A stretch of 64,000 nucleotides of DNA from GCA-2683135 sp964507445. Its GTDB lineage: Bacteria > Planctomycetota > GCA-002687715. The notes under the pieces were generated by a model, which saw nothing but the letters and a program-made list of their open reading frames with translations, did no database searches and was not told where the DNA came from. Numbering within the stretch: position 1 is the stretch's first letter; the number at the start of each line of letters is the position of its first letter. Below are positions 1-8,137 of the stretch, one piece after another. The DNA lies in contig CAZDQF010000021.1 of NCBI GenBank assembly GCA_964507445.1, forward strand, positions 22,842 through 86,841, given 5' to 3'. The position numbers and the translations under genes are program-made.

Positions 1-639
1 GTTCAGGTACGACCAGCGGGTCCCGTCGCCGGGCACCGGGGTGTGGCTCGCGGTGGTGGTCGCGTGGACCGGCTGCACGTAGCTGTCCAGGTCCTCAAGG
101 GCGGGACCGACCACGTACCAGAGCGGTCCGGGGTTCTTGCCGCCGGTCATGGTGAACGTGTGTCCGTCTCCGGCGTCGGAGTAGGTCACGAACGGGAACA
201 CCCGGAACGCCGTGACGAAGAGCTTCCACGGCGCGTAGGCGGTGCCGAACGGGGGAGGGAGCAGCTGGTACGGGTCCGTGAGCCCGAAGGCGAACCCCGG
301 CGTGTCCGCGAGGGTGATGTCCGCCGCGTCCGCTTCGTGCGGCTCGATCCAGGACCCCATGGAGTAACCGACGCCCATGGCGCCGCCGACCGCGCCGCCC
401 ACCGCACCGGAGGTGGTGCTGAAGGGGCTGGTCACGGTCTCGCCGGTGACGATGTAGGTGCCGGTGTCCGCGCCCGCGAAGGCGAGAGCAACAGGAGCTG
501 CCGCGTTGGCGGCAGCGGTCCCCGTCGCGGCCGTCACACCGGTACCGTGGTCGTAGACCGTGTCGTACACATCAGACTGCGCGCAACCGCTGAAGAGCAC
601 TGGAAGACCGAGCACCATCAGGGCGAAAGACCGCCTCAT
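1..639 (-). CDS. Putative lipoprotein, partial (C-terminus beyond left edge)
   Basis: Reading leftwards from the ATG at 637-639 the frame stays open for 213 codons to base 1, so the end of the protein lies outside the window. The N-terminus is a lipoprotein signal: two arginines, a hydrophobic stretch and a lipobox FSGC with the lipidated cysteine at residue 19. After it comes an Ala/Thr/Gly-rich stretch (about residues 35-85) and then a Tyr/Pro/Phe-containing region without a motif I recognise. A good Shine-Dalgarno site, GGAGG, sits at about 646-650, which supports this start. It is divergent from hisS. The signal predicts attachment to a membrane facing the periplasm; the function is unknown. 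Confidence 0.7.
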   Translation of the reverse strand, partial: MRRSFALMVLGLPVLFSGCAQSDVYDTVYDHGTGVTAATGTAAANAAAPVALAFAGADTGTYIVTGETVTSPFSTTSGAVGGAVGGAMGVGYSMGSWIEPHEADAADITLADTPGFAFGLTDPYQLLPPPFGTAYAPWKLFVTAFRVFPFVTYSDAGDGHTFTMTGGKNPGPLWYVVGPALEDLDSYVQPVHATTTASHTPVPGDGTRWSYLN

Positions 640-805
640 CCTATTCCTCCAACGTCCCGTCGCCGGAACGCATCCCGATTGGCGCGACGGACTTGTGCCG
701 CGCATTCCATCGTTTTCCCGGGCTCCTCCATGAGCCCCCGATCATGATCAGAGCGGAACAGTACCAGCGGCCAAAAAGGGTGTCAAGTGACCGAAAGCCT
801 GTCCG

Positions 806-834
806 TTGTAGGGGTTTAGGCCCGCTGATAGAAT
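806..834 (+). promoter_or_regulatory. Probable sigma70-type promoter of hisS
   Basis: TTGTAG (806-811) and TAGAAT (829-834) are separated by 17 bases. The -10 matches consensus at 5 of 6 positions; the -35 keeps only TTG. Transcription would start near 841, giving a leader of about 20-25 bases before hisS. Confidence 0.45.
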
Positions 835-863
835 CCGCCGGGCGGCACTTGAGCCCATGGGAG

Positions 864-2201
864 ATGCCGGTGAGCGGGATTGTACAGGCGCGACTCTTCA
901 AGGGGGTCCGGGATGTCCTGCCCGAGGAGCTTCTGGCGCGCAACCAGCTGATGGGGACGCTGGTTGGGGTCTTCGAGCGCTACGGGTTCGGGCCCCTCGA
1001 GACTCCGGCCATGGAGTACCTCGACATCCTCCTCGGCAAGTATGGGGCGGAGGGGGAGAAGCTCATCTACAAGCTCGCTTACCGTGACGGGGAGACCCTC
1101 GCGTTGCGGTACGACCTCACGGTGCCCCTGTCCCGTGTGGTGGCCATGAACCAGGACCTGCCCATGCCGTTCAAGCGCTGGCAGGTGCAGCCCGTCTGGC
1201 GCGCCGACCGCGCCCAACCGGCCCAGGGCCGGTTCCGGGAGTTCATCCAGTGCGACGTCGACACCGTGGGGACCGCCTCCACGGCGGCGGACGCGGAGAA
1301 CGTCGCCGTGGTGCATGACGGCATCCGGGCGCTCGGCATCGACGACTTCGTGGTCCGCATCAACAACCGCAAGCTGCTCGCGGGCATTCGCGACTGGGCC
1401 GGTCTGGCGCCGGAGCGCGAGGCGGATCTGTTCCGCATCGTCGACAAGATGGACAAGATCGGCCTGGACGGAGTCCGGGCGGAGTTCGCGGAGTCGGACC
1501 TGCCGGCGGAACCGGTCGCCCGGATCCTGGACGTCATGCAGATCAAGGGGACCCCTGACGAGGTGCTGTCTCAGGCCACCGCGACCCTGGGAGGCAGCGC
1601 CCTCGCGGAGGAAGGGGTCCGGGAGTTGGCGGAGGTGCTGGACGGGGTCGATGCCCTGGGCGTTGCCCTCGACCGCATGCAGCTCGATCTCTACCTGACC
1701 CGCGGCCTCGACTATTACACAGGTCCCATCTACGAGGTGAACCTCACCTCCATCGAGAAGTTCGGGAGCCTGGCGGGCGGCGGACGGTACGACGACCTGG
1801 CGGGCATGTACGGCGGCGCCCAGGTGCCGGCCACCGGCGTGTCCATCGGCCTGTCGCGGGTGTTGGCGGCGCTGCGCAAGCTGGAGCTGCTGAAGACCCG
1901 CAAGACCACCAGCGAGGTGCTGGTGGGGAGGTTGCAGGGCACCCCCGTGGCGGATTGCCTGAGGTTGTGCTCGGAGTTGCGTGCGGCCGGGGTCCCCTGC
2001 GAGGCGTACTACGAAGAGGACCGCCTCAAGAAGCAGTTCCAGCTGGCCGAGCGGAAGGGGATCCCCCTGATGGTCCTTGCGGGGACCGACGAGCTGGAGG
2101 CGGGGACCGTCAACATCAAGGACCTGGCCCAGGGGGAGCAGGTGACGGTGGATCGCGGCGACCTGGTGTCCCGGGTCACGGCGTTGCTCTCAGGCGCCTG
2201 A
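864..2201 (+). CDS. hisS: Histidine--tRNA ligase
   Basis: Charges tRNA-His with histidine in the cytoplasm using ATP. The 445-residue protein shows the class II synthetase signature: motif 2 around residues 112-130 (WRADRA, then GRFREF), the histidine-binding HisA motif GLDYYTG near residue 280, the glycine-rich GGGRYDDL segment and motif 3 (ATGVSIGLSR), followed by an anticodon-binding domain. The frame is open further upstream to 693, but homology to HisRS begins at ARLFKGVRD, so the start is ATG 864 or the GTG at 870, which has GGGAG at 859-863 spaced six bases before it. The 3' end overlaps the convergent nadD by 12 bases. Confidence 0.95.
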   Translation: MPVSGIVQARLFKGVRDVLPEELLARNQLMGTLVGVFERYGFGPLETPAMEYLDILLGKYGAEGEKLIYKLAYRDGETLALRYDLTVPLSRVVAMNQDLPMPFKRWQVQPVWRADRAQPAQGRFREFIQCDVDTVGTASTAADAENVAVVHDGIRALGIDDFVVRINNRKLLAGIRDWAGLAPEREADLFRIVDKMDKIGLDGVRAEFAESDLPAEPVARILDVMQIKGTPDEVLSQATATLGGSALAEEGVRELAEVLDGVDALGVALDRMQLDLYLTRGLDYYTGPIYEVNLTSIEKFGSLAGGGRYDDLAGMYGGAQVPATGVSIGLSRVLAALRKLELLKTRKTTSEVLVGRLQGTPVADCLRLCSELRAAGVPCEAYYEEDRLKKQFQLAERKGIPLMVLAGTDELEAGTVNIKDLAQGEQVTVDRGDLVSRVTALLSGA

Positions 2202-2771
2202 TCCTCCGAGCAGCCGCGCCACGGAGCTGGGAACCCAGCCTTCGAGGGGGAGCCCTCGAGCCCGCCGGTCGCGTATCGCGGACGACGAGATCTCCAGCAG
2301 CGGGCAGGGCACGGGCTCTGCCTGCAAACCCGGGGGAGGCCGGGTCGCCTCGTCTTCGGGCTGCGGCCCCGGTCGACGGACCCAGAGGAACGTCGCCAGC
2401 TCGGTCAGGCGCGGGTAGTCGCGCCAGGTCGGCAGGCTCTTCAGCGCGTCGCCGCCGAGGATGAAGAACAGCTCGTCGTCGGGTAGCTCTCGCCGCAGCT
2501 GAGTCAAGGTGTCCACGGTGTAGGAGGGGGCGCCGCGCTCCACCTCCCGGGTGTCCACGCTGAAGCCCTCGAGGCCTTCGAAGGCGGCCCTGGCGCACGC
2601 CACGCGGAGCTCGGAAGGCAGCATCTCTCGCTGTTGCTTGTGGGGGGAGAGGGCGGCGGGCACGACCAGCACCCCGTCCAGGTGGGCGGCCTCCCGGGCG
2701 CACAGGGCCATGATGACGTGCCCGTTGTGGACGGGGTTGAAGCTCCCGCCGAAGACGCCGATGCGAGCCAT
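2190..2771 (-). CDS. nadD: Nicotinate-nucleotide adenylyltransferase
   Basis: Transfers AMP from ATP to nicotinate mononucleotide to make deamido-NAD, a late step of NAD synthesis. The 193-residue protein has the nucleotidyltransferase signature GGSFNPVHNGH at residues 8-18 (HxGH adenylyl-transfer motif) and the C-terminal ISSSAIR motif typical of NadD. Length is normal for the family. ATG 2771 is chosen because the conserved Rossmann strand starts four residues later; no clear Shine-Dalgarno site is present. The gene is convergent with hisS (12-base overlap) and divergent from the secreted protein at 2821. Confidence 0.93.
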   Translation of the reverse strand: MARIGVFGGSFNPVHNGHVIMALCAREAAHLDGVLVVPAALSPHKQQREMLPSELRVACARAAFEGLEGFSVDTREVERGAPSYTVDTLTQLRRELPDDELFFILGGDALKSLPTWRDYPRLTELATFLWVRRPGPQPEDEATRPPPGLQAEPVPCPLLEISSSAIRDRRARGLPLEGWVPSSVARLLGGSGA

Positions 2772-2820
2772 GATGCGGTCATGGTAACGGGGTTCCTCCG
2801 CCGCCGTGGGACGTCTCGTC

Positions 2821-4776
2821 ATGGCGAGGGTCAGGGTGGTGATGAGCGGCGTCGCGTTGATCCTCGCGGCCCTCGCGTCCACCGGATTCGAGGTCCTGCC
2901 CACCGGCCCCGGGGCCGGTCCGGTACCCGTCCTGGGGGGCGGCCTGGCCAGGGACTGCGCGTTGTGGCGCTGGGTCGCGTCGGATGGGGTCCGGGACGAT
3001 GACGGGCGGCAGGTGGCGGTGGCGGCGCATGTCCAGGGCGGCGGCCGTCTCCTCTGTGGGTTGCTCCCGGGGGCCCGCGGCACCCGCTTGCACCGAGCGT
3101 CCCGTCGGTCGCCCCTCGCCGCGCTACGGGTCATGCGGGAGGCCGACGGCTACCGGGTCCATACCGGCGTCGTGGAGATGTCCGTGGATCTCTCTGGGCA
3201 CGTTCGCATCGGCGACTCCGTCATCAGTCCCCTGGCGTGTTCAGACGCCAGGGGTACCTGGCGCATAGCCCACCGGTGCGCCGTCCGGGTGACCCTGGTC
3301 TACGGGCGGCCGGTCGGTGCGGAGCAACTGGTCAGCCGGTGGCAGGTGACCGTCTACGCCGGCGCGTCGCGAATCGACGTGGGCCTCTGGGTGGAGGCCG
3401 TGCAGGCGACGAGTCTGCCCAGGGGCGTCGGCGTGCAACTGCGGATGCCGCTGGTGAAGTGGGTGCAGGTGGACGGCACGAAGCTGCCTGGGCCTGGGGA
3501 CGCGGCGCGCGCCGGTCGGGAAGTGGTGGTGGGGGGGGAGCGCTCGTGGGCGGTCAGCGTCTTCTCCGGTCTGGAAGGCGTCGGGTACGGAGGAACCGAG
3601 GCATGCATCCTGGGGTGCGTCCGCCAGACCCGGCTCGCCGCCGGCGAGGGGCGGGTGGTGCGGGCGGCCCTGCTGCCGGGCGTGAACGGGCCGGCGCCGC
3701 CGGCCTGGTTGGCCGCGGGCCGGTCCTCGGAGACGACGGCGACGGGCACGCCGCTCCGTGCGAGGCCGGCTCCGGCCCGGATCATGAACGCGGCGCGGCG
3801 GTTGATGGACCGATTCCTGACCGGCGACGAGTACGGCGTCATCCGATCCGGAGCTGGGCGTGGTGACTGGCGATTCGGACCAAGGCTGGTCGGCAACGGT
3901 GAGTACGACACCACCCTGGGGCTCGCCCTCTGGGCGCGCCGCACGGGTTCCGTGGAGGCCTGGAGGCTCGCCCGTGACCTGGCGGATCACCTGTTGTCCT
4001 GGGATCGGGACGCTACGGGTACCGGCCTGTTCTTCCCTCACGGGAGAGGGCATCGATCGGCGCCGGTGGAGGCGGGCCATCACTGGGTCGAAGGGCTCCT
4101 GTTGCTGGAGCAGCTGGAGCCTGACCCGCTACGTCGGGAGAAGCTCGAGGCCACCCTGATGGCCCAGGCGCGCACCCTGGGTGCCATGCGACTGGATCGA
4201 CAGCTGCCGAGAAGCCTGGGCTGGGGCCTGCTGGCGTTGTCCGTGGCGGCGCGCTGGGAAGGGGAGCACCAGGAGGAGACCCTGTCGGTGCTGAAGCGGT
4301 GGAGGGGGTACGTCCTGGCGCAACAAACACCCAGCGGCCTGCTGGCGCTGACCCGGGTCGCCGGTACGCGGGATGTAGGGCTCGAGAACCCGTTCGTGCA
4401 GGGAGGGATCATCCTCCCGGGGCTGGTGCGGTCGCTGACTGCTGCGCCGTCGAGCCGCGGGCGGAGGGCCGTCCGTCGCATGGCCTCGGCTCTGGCGTCG
4501 CAGGCGCCCCGCACCGACCCGACGGGGACGGTCCTCCCGAGGAGGGTGGTGTTGGACGTGCGTCGCGGGACCGTCTCGGGGAGGCCCGGGACGGCACCGG
4601 GGGAGCACGCTGCGCTATTCCTCGCCGGGCTCGCCGCGGCGAATCGAAGGCTGCTCGCGACTCCCGTCTGCCGAGGGTTGTCGGCTTCCATCCCCTTGTC
4701 CCTGCGCTGCGATCGCAAGGCGTACATCGGCCCGGAGCTCTCCATCCTGCTGCGGTCGCTAACGACCCTGCGGTGA
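2821..4776 (+). CDS. Large secreted protein, possible alpha/alpha-toroid carbohydrate-active fold
   Basis: 651 residues. MARVRVVMSGVALILAALAS is a signal-peptide-like N-terminus, which favours ATG 2821 over the in-frame ATG at 2806. The first half (about residues 40-300) is beta-rich. The second half (about 330-650) is helical and contains GEYDTTLGLALWARRTG and, after a GLFFPHG segment, GHHWVEGLLLLEQL. Such D, H and W-EGL motifs recall the (alpha/alpha) domain of YetA/PcRGLX-type rhamnogalacturonan lyases, but this is a weak resemblance judged by eye. The protein probably acts in the periplasm or outside the cell. It stands alone between divergent nadD and convergent htrA, so context gives no help. 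Confidence 0.6.
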   Translation: MARVRVVMSGVALILAALASTGFEVLPTGPGAGPVPVLGGGLARDCALWRWVASDGVRDDDGRQVAVAAHVQGGGRLLCGLLPGARGTRLHRASRRSPLAALRVMREADGYRVHTGVVEMSVDLSGHVRIGDSVISPLACSDARGTWRIAHRCAVRVTLVYGRPVGAEQLVSRWQVTVYAGASRIDVGLWVEAVQATSLPRGVGVQLRMPLVKWVQVDGTKLPGPGDAARAGREVVVGGERSWAVSVFSGLEGVGYGGTEACILGCVRQTRLAAGEGRVVRAALLPGVNGPAPPAWLAAGRSSETTATGTPLRARPAPARIMNAARRLMDRFLTGDEYGVIRSGAGRGDWRFGPRLVGNGEYDTTLGLALWARRTGSVEAWRLARDLADHLLSWDRDATGTGLFFPHGRGHRSAPVEAGHHWVEGLLLLEQLEPDPLRREKLEATLMAQARTLGAMRLDRQLPRSLGWGLLALSVAARWEGEHQEETLSVLKRWRGYVLAQQTPSGLLALTRVAGTRDVGLENPFVQGGIILPGLVRSLTAAPSSRGRRAVRRMASALASQAPRTDPTGTVLPRRVVLDVRRGTVSGRPGTAPGEHAALFLAGLAAANRRLLATPVCRGLSASIPLSLRCDRKAYIGPELSILLRSLTTLR

Positions 4777-4795
4777 CTCCGGGCACCAGGACCCG

Positions 4796-6157
4796 TCAGT
4801 AGTCGAAGACGATGGTCCCCTGCATCTCCCCGGCGTCCTCGCGGTAGATCTTGATGTCCGCCGAACCTCGTCGTCGGTAGTACCGGAGCGCGTCCAGGAG
4901 CCTCTCCGTGGTCTGGGTCGCGACCCGCCCGACCTGGATGATCACGTCCCCTTTGCGGATGCCGATCCCCTGGGCCGGGCCGTCGTCTGCGACCGACAGG
5001 ATCACCGGTCCGATGAGGTGCGCCGGGATATGGAGCTTGGAGGCCGCGGCGTGTGTCAGGTCGGCGACCCTCATGCCGAGGACCCGGGTCGATTGTCCGT
5101 CTCGAACCAGGGACTCCAGAGGGAGGCTACGGAACGGCAATTCCCGGGTCAGCCGGGCGCCGTCGCGGGCGAACGTGACGCGGACCTTCTGGTCCGGCTC
5201 GTAATTCTGGAGGGCCACGTTGTACTCGAAGAGGTTGCGGACCTGCTGGCCGCCTACCGCCAGCACCCGGTCTCCTTTGCGGACGCCCGCGCGATGCGCG
5301 ACTCCCGCCGGGTCCAAGTCCGTCGCGGTGAGCCCGTCCGCCCCAGCGGTTAGGTCGAAGCCCAGCCACGCCTGCTTGGTGATCTCAGGATCGAGCAGCG
5401 TCGTGATCACCTCCCGGACCCGGTTCACGGGGATCGCGTAGCCGATGCCGGGGCCGCGGTTGTCGATGGCCACGTTGATGCCGATGACCCGACCGTTCAC
5501 GTCCAGCAAGGGGCCGCCGGAGTTGCCGGGGTTGATGAGGGCGCTGGTCTGCAGGAAGTCCTTGAAGATCTTGCGGCCGCGGAACCGGACGGACCGGTTG
5601 GTGGCGGAGAGGATGCCGTCGGTCACGGAGTTCTGCAGTCCGAACGGATTGCCGAGGGCGATGGTGAGTTCTCCCTGGAGCAGCTTGTCGCTGTCGCCGA
5701 GCCGGGCGTAGGGGAACGGTCCGGGTTCCTGGAGCTTGAGGACGGCGATGTCGTTGTCCCGGTTGGCGTTCAGCAGTTGCGCGACCAGGTCCTTGCCGTC
5801 CCGCAACTTGACCTTGATGCGGTCGGCGCCGGAGATGACGTGCTCGTTGGTGACCACGTAGCCGTCCGGATGCACGATGACGCCTGAGCCGAGGGAGCGA
5901 TCCGTCATGCGCTCTCCCGTGTCCGGGTCGACCTCTCCCTGGGGCCGTTGTTCGAACATCTCGAACACGCTGAAGTTCCGCCCGGTTCGACGGGCGTAGT
6001 CGAGGCTCCTGATGTTGACCACGGCTGGCCCCACGTTCTCCACCGCGAGCACCGCGGGCGTCCGACGGGTGAACCCGGGCAGGGGCCCCTGGGCGGGGGC
6101 GGCGGGGATCAGACAGATCAGGACCAGGACGAGGTACTTCGGGGTGTTGGGGTTCAT
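4796..6157 (-). CDS. HtrA/Deg-family periplasmic serine protease
   Basis: Trypsin-like protease plus PDZ domains, used by bacteria for envelope protein quality control. The 453-residue protein starts with a short signal peptide ending near PAAPAQ. The catalytic triad is complete: His106 in TNEHV, Asp136 in NDIAVLKL, Ser213 in NPGNSGGPL. Two PDZ-like regions follow, about residues 270-350 (GVRKGDRVLAVGG) and 360-450 (GIRKGDVIIQVG). The frame extends to 6226, but ATG 6157 has GGAG seven bases upstream and begins directly with the signal peptide. The gene ends 20 bases from the convergent secreted-protein gene. Confidence 0.92.
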   Translation of the reverse strand: MNPNTPKYLVLVLICLIPAAPAQGPLPGFTRRTPAVLAVENVGPAVVNIRSLDYARRTGRNFSVFEMFEQRPQGEVDPDTGERMTDRSLGSGVIVHPDGYVVTNEHVISGADRIKVKLRDGKDLVAQLLNANRDNDIAVLKLQEPGPFPYARLGDSDKLLQGELTIALGNPFGLQNSVTDGILSATNRSVRFRGRKIFKDFLQTSALINPGNSGGPLLDVNGRVIGINVAIDNRGPGIGYAIPVNRVREVITTLLDPEITKQAWLGFDLTAGADGLTATDLDPAGVAHRAGVRKGDRVLAVGGQQVRNLFEYNVALQNYEPDQKVRVTFARDGARLTRELPFRSLPLESLVRDGQSTRVLGMRVADLTHAAASKLHIPAHLIGPVILSVADDGPAQGIGIRKGDVIIQVGRVATQTTERLLDALRYYRRRGSADIKIYREDAGEMQGTIVFDY

Positions 6158-6320
6158 CACCAGGCTCCGAGAGGGGCCGCTTCCACCGACGGGCATACGG
6201 TGCGGAGTCGCCCGCAGTGAGCCCATCGTTACGCCGTGGCCTCGGCGTATCCAGTGTCCAGTGGAGGTTCGGGTCCCTTCTCTCCTTCCATTTGCGACGG
6301 TGCGTCACTGTCCGGCCGGT

Positions 6321-6328
6321 GCTATACG
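6321..6328 (+). promoter_or_regulatory. Candidate extended -10 element for the lipoprotein gene at 6387
   Basis: TGC-TATACG (-10 hexamer at 6323-6328, TG at 6320-6321) fits the TGnTATAAT extended -10 pattern, about 58 bases before the ATG. No good -35 is seen 16-18 bases upstream, so this is a weak call. Confidence 0.25.
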
Positions 6329-6386
6329 TGAGCGGTACGGAATTCGCTCCGAGGCGATGGTCCATCGATCAGACAAGGGGCTCCTC

Positions 6387-7139
6387 ATGCAATCCCGGAT
6401 TCTCGCGACCTTGACGGTCGCCTGCGCGTTGCTCGCCTGCGGCTGTGACCCGTCCGGTGCCTCCTCCGACGACGCCGGAGACGTGCAGCGGCTGAGCGAA
6501 GAAGAGCGCGAGAAGCAGGCGCGGCGGCTGATGCTGGCTGCCTTCGCCAAGCCACGGGAGCAGAAGATCCCGCTCTATGAGCGGGTGATCGGGCTCTTTC
6601 CCGACAGCCCGGTCGCCGTCGAGGCGCGCTTCCGGTTGATCAACGTGCTGCTGCACCCGAGCATCGATCGAGAGGATGACGCCTTGTCCGCGGTCCGGGT
6701 CCTGGCGGCCCGACATCCGCTGGACGCCCGGGCCGCGGAGGCGTGGTGGTGGATCGCGTTGCGCTACCGTGAGGATGAGCAGCGCGGCCCGGAGATCAGG
6801 AGCGAGTGGGCCCGGTTCCTGCACTCCACCCGCGAGCGTCAGCCGAGCGACCCGGCGGTGAGAGGGGTGGTGTGGCTGTACTCGGCCTACGCCGCGTACT
6901 GGGATGGGGATCGTGACCAGGCCGTGGCGCTCCTTGATGAGGCCGCTGGCTGGGACCTGCCCGAGAAGGACGCCCAGGCGATGATCCTGTTTCGCGGGGG
7001 CAGCCTGCAGCGGGAACTGGGGCGCAAGGAGCAGGCCAAGGCGCTCCTGGAGCGCGCCCTCGTGCTGGTGGACGAAGGCGCCAAGGGCGTCAGCGCCCCG
7101 GCCATCCAGTCCGAGCTGGACGCCCTGAAGGGGAACTGA
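6387..7139 (+). CDS. Helical-repeat (TPR-like) lipoprotein
   Basis: 250 residues. The N-terminus MQSRILATLTVACALLACGC is a lipoprotein signal with the lipidated cysteine at residue 20. The mature part is all-helical, with Ala/Leu/Arg-rich pairs of helices (about residues 45-245) resembling tetratricopeptide or Sel1-like arrays, for example the segment with ELGRKEQAKALLERAL. Such lipoproteins usually act as scaffolds at the envelope; no enzyme motif is present. ATG 6387 is preferred because it starts directly at the signal; an in-frame ATG at 6357 would add ten polar residues. It is divergent from htrA (230-bp gap) and ends five bases from convergent cvpA. Confidence 0.7.
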   Translation: MQSRILATLTVACALLACGCDPSGASSDDAGDVQRLSEEEREKQARRLMLAAFAKPREQKIPLYERVIGLFPDSPVAVEARFRLINVLLHPSIDREDDALSAVRVLAARHPLDARAAEAWWWIALRYREDEQRGPEIRSEWARFLHSTRERQPSDPAVRGVVWLYSAYAAYWDGDRDQAVALLDEAAGWDLPEKDAQAMILFRGGSLQRELGRKEQAKALLERALVLVDEGAKGVSAPAIQSELDALKGN

Positions 7140-7144
7140 GGGGC

Positions 7145-7648
7145 TCAGCCGCCGAGGCGCATGTCCTTTGGGGTGGCGTCGTCCAGGGCGTCCTTGAGCC
7201 ACTGCTTGTGCAGGTTGGCGGCCTGGCTGGACTCGAGCTGCGCCTGGAACTCACCGGGCACCATCGGACCGCCCAGCAACAGCACCTGCAGGCCGAGGGC
7301 CACGAACACCGCGCCCTTGGCGCTCCCCAGCAGGAACCCCAGGGAGCGGTCCGAGGACGTCAGCCGTGCCTTGTCGATCCACCGCCGCAGGACATGGGAG
7401 ATCCACGCCATGATCAGGTAGGTGCTGACCATGATCGCGCTCCAGGACGCGATGGTGACGGTCGGCTCCTCCCATCCCAGCCAGCTGATGGGGGGGGACT
7501 GGGACACCTCCGTGGCGAACTCGAAGCCGAGCCACAGACCCAGCACGATGCTCCCGATCCGCAGCGTCTGCCACACCAGCCCCCGGTAGGCGCCGATGGC
7601 GCCGTTGATGAGGATGATGATGAGGACGATGAGGTCGACGCTGTTCAT
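7145..7648 (-). CDS. CvpA-family integral membrane protein
   Basis: 167 residues with four predicted membrane segments, near residues 5-22 (LIVLIIILINGAIGAYRGL), 28-46, 62-85 and 103-125. This size, topology and the N-terminal NGAIGAYRGLVWQ pattern fit the CvpA (colicin V production) family, whose members affect envelope functions in several phyla; the biochemical role is not established. ATG 7648 is chosen because the first membrane helix begins there; the frame runs open to 7837 with Arg-rich non-membrane sequence that looks spurious. No operon partner is evident. Confidence 0.75.
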   Translation of the reverse strand: MNSVDLIVLIIILINGAIGAYRGLVWQTLRIGSIVLGLWLGFEFATEVSQSPPISWLGWEEPTVTIASWSAIMVSTYLIMAWISHVLRRWIDKARLTSSDRSLGFLLGSAKGAVFVALGLQVLLLGGPMVPGEFQAQLESSQAANLHKQWLKDALDDATPKDMRLGG

Positions 7649-7863
7649 GGTGTTCCCGCTGAGGCTCCGTGTGGGTATTCGCCGGCGCGGCGGATCCTGA
7701 CGGAATCCTACCGAACGCCGCCGCCCCTGACCCCCCACCGGTGCCTCCGCGTGTCCGTGGGCGTTGTCCGCAGCTGGGTGATCACCACGACGTCGTCCCC
7801 GGAGGTGACGCTTCGTACGTTTCCTGACGCCACCCACGGGTGACCCCGTCGACGCTCGGGCCG

Positions 7864-7902
7864 GACAAAGAAAGCGCCGAAGGTGTTACCTCTTCGACGC
7901 TT
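7864..7902 (-). terminator. Intrinsic terminator of tRNA-Val
   Basis: On the minus strand, just after the tRNA, an 11-bp stem (7902-7892 with 7882-7872, one G-U pair) closes a 9-base loop and is followed by TTTCTTTG (7871-7864). Stem, loop and U-rich tail all fit a rho-independent terminator seven bases past the tRNA end. Confidence 0.8.
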
Positions 7903-7908
7903 GTGTCA

Positions 7909-7982
7909 TGGGCGTAACTGGACTCGAACCAGTGACCCCTACAATGTCAATGTAGTACTCTAGCCAGCTGAGCTATACGCCC
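7909..7982 (-). tRNA. tRNA-Val (anticodon GAC)
   Basis: The minus strand folds into a full cloverleaf: acceptor GGGCGTA paired with TACGCCC, D arm GCTC/GAGT, anticodon stem CTACA/TGTAG around loop TTGACAT (anticodon GAC, valine), a five-base variable region and T arm ACTGG-TTCGAGT-CCAGT. The discriminator base is A (complement of 7909). CCA is not encoded; TGA follows instead. No integrase or repeat flanks it. Confidence 0.95.
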
Positions 7983-7992
7983 GTCGGGTGGC

Positions 7993-8020
7993 ATTTTGCA
8001 TCATCGCCGCTTCGGATCAA
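7993..8020 (-). promoter_or_regulatory. Candidate promoter of tRNA-Val
   Basis: On the minus strand TTGATC (8020-8015) and CAAAAT (7998-7993) are 16 bases apart, placing the start of transcription a few bases before the mature tRNA 5' end at 7982. Both hexamers match consensus at 4 of 6 positions. Confidence 0.4.
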
Positions 8021-8068
8021 GGGCATAGGGCCGTCGCTTCGGCCCCGTCAGGGAGATCTTGGACCCTG

Positions 8069-8077
8069 TGCTAACAT
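8069..8077 (+). promoter_or_regulatory. Candidate extended -10 promoter of the gmd operon
   Basis: TGC-TAACAT (8069-8077) matches the TGnTATAAT extended -10 pattern at 4 of 6 hexamer bases and lies about 60 bases before gmd. No convincing -35 is present. Confidence 0.3.
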
Positions 8078-8137
8078 CTCGGCCTGTCAGGGCTTTGGGC
8101 GCGAAGAGGGCGCCGGAGCCGACGGCCTCGGGTGTTC

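Noticed and set aside
7909..7982. tRNA-Val as an integration site of a genomic island
   Set aside because: No integrase, no direct repeat of the tRNA end and no composition change on either side.
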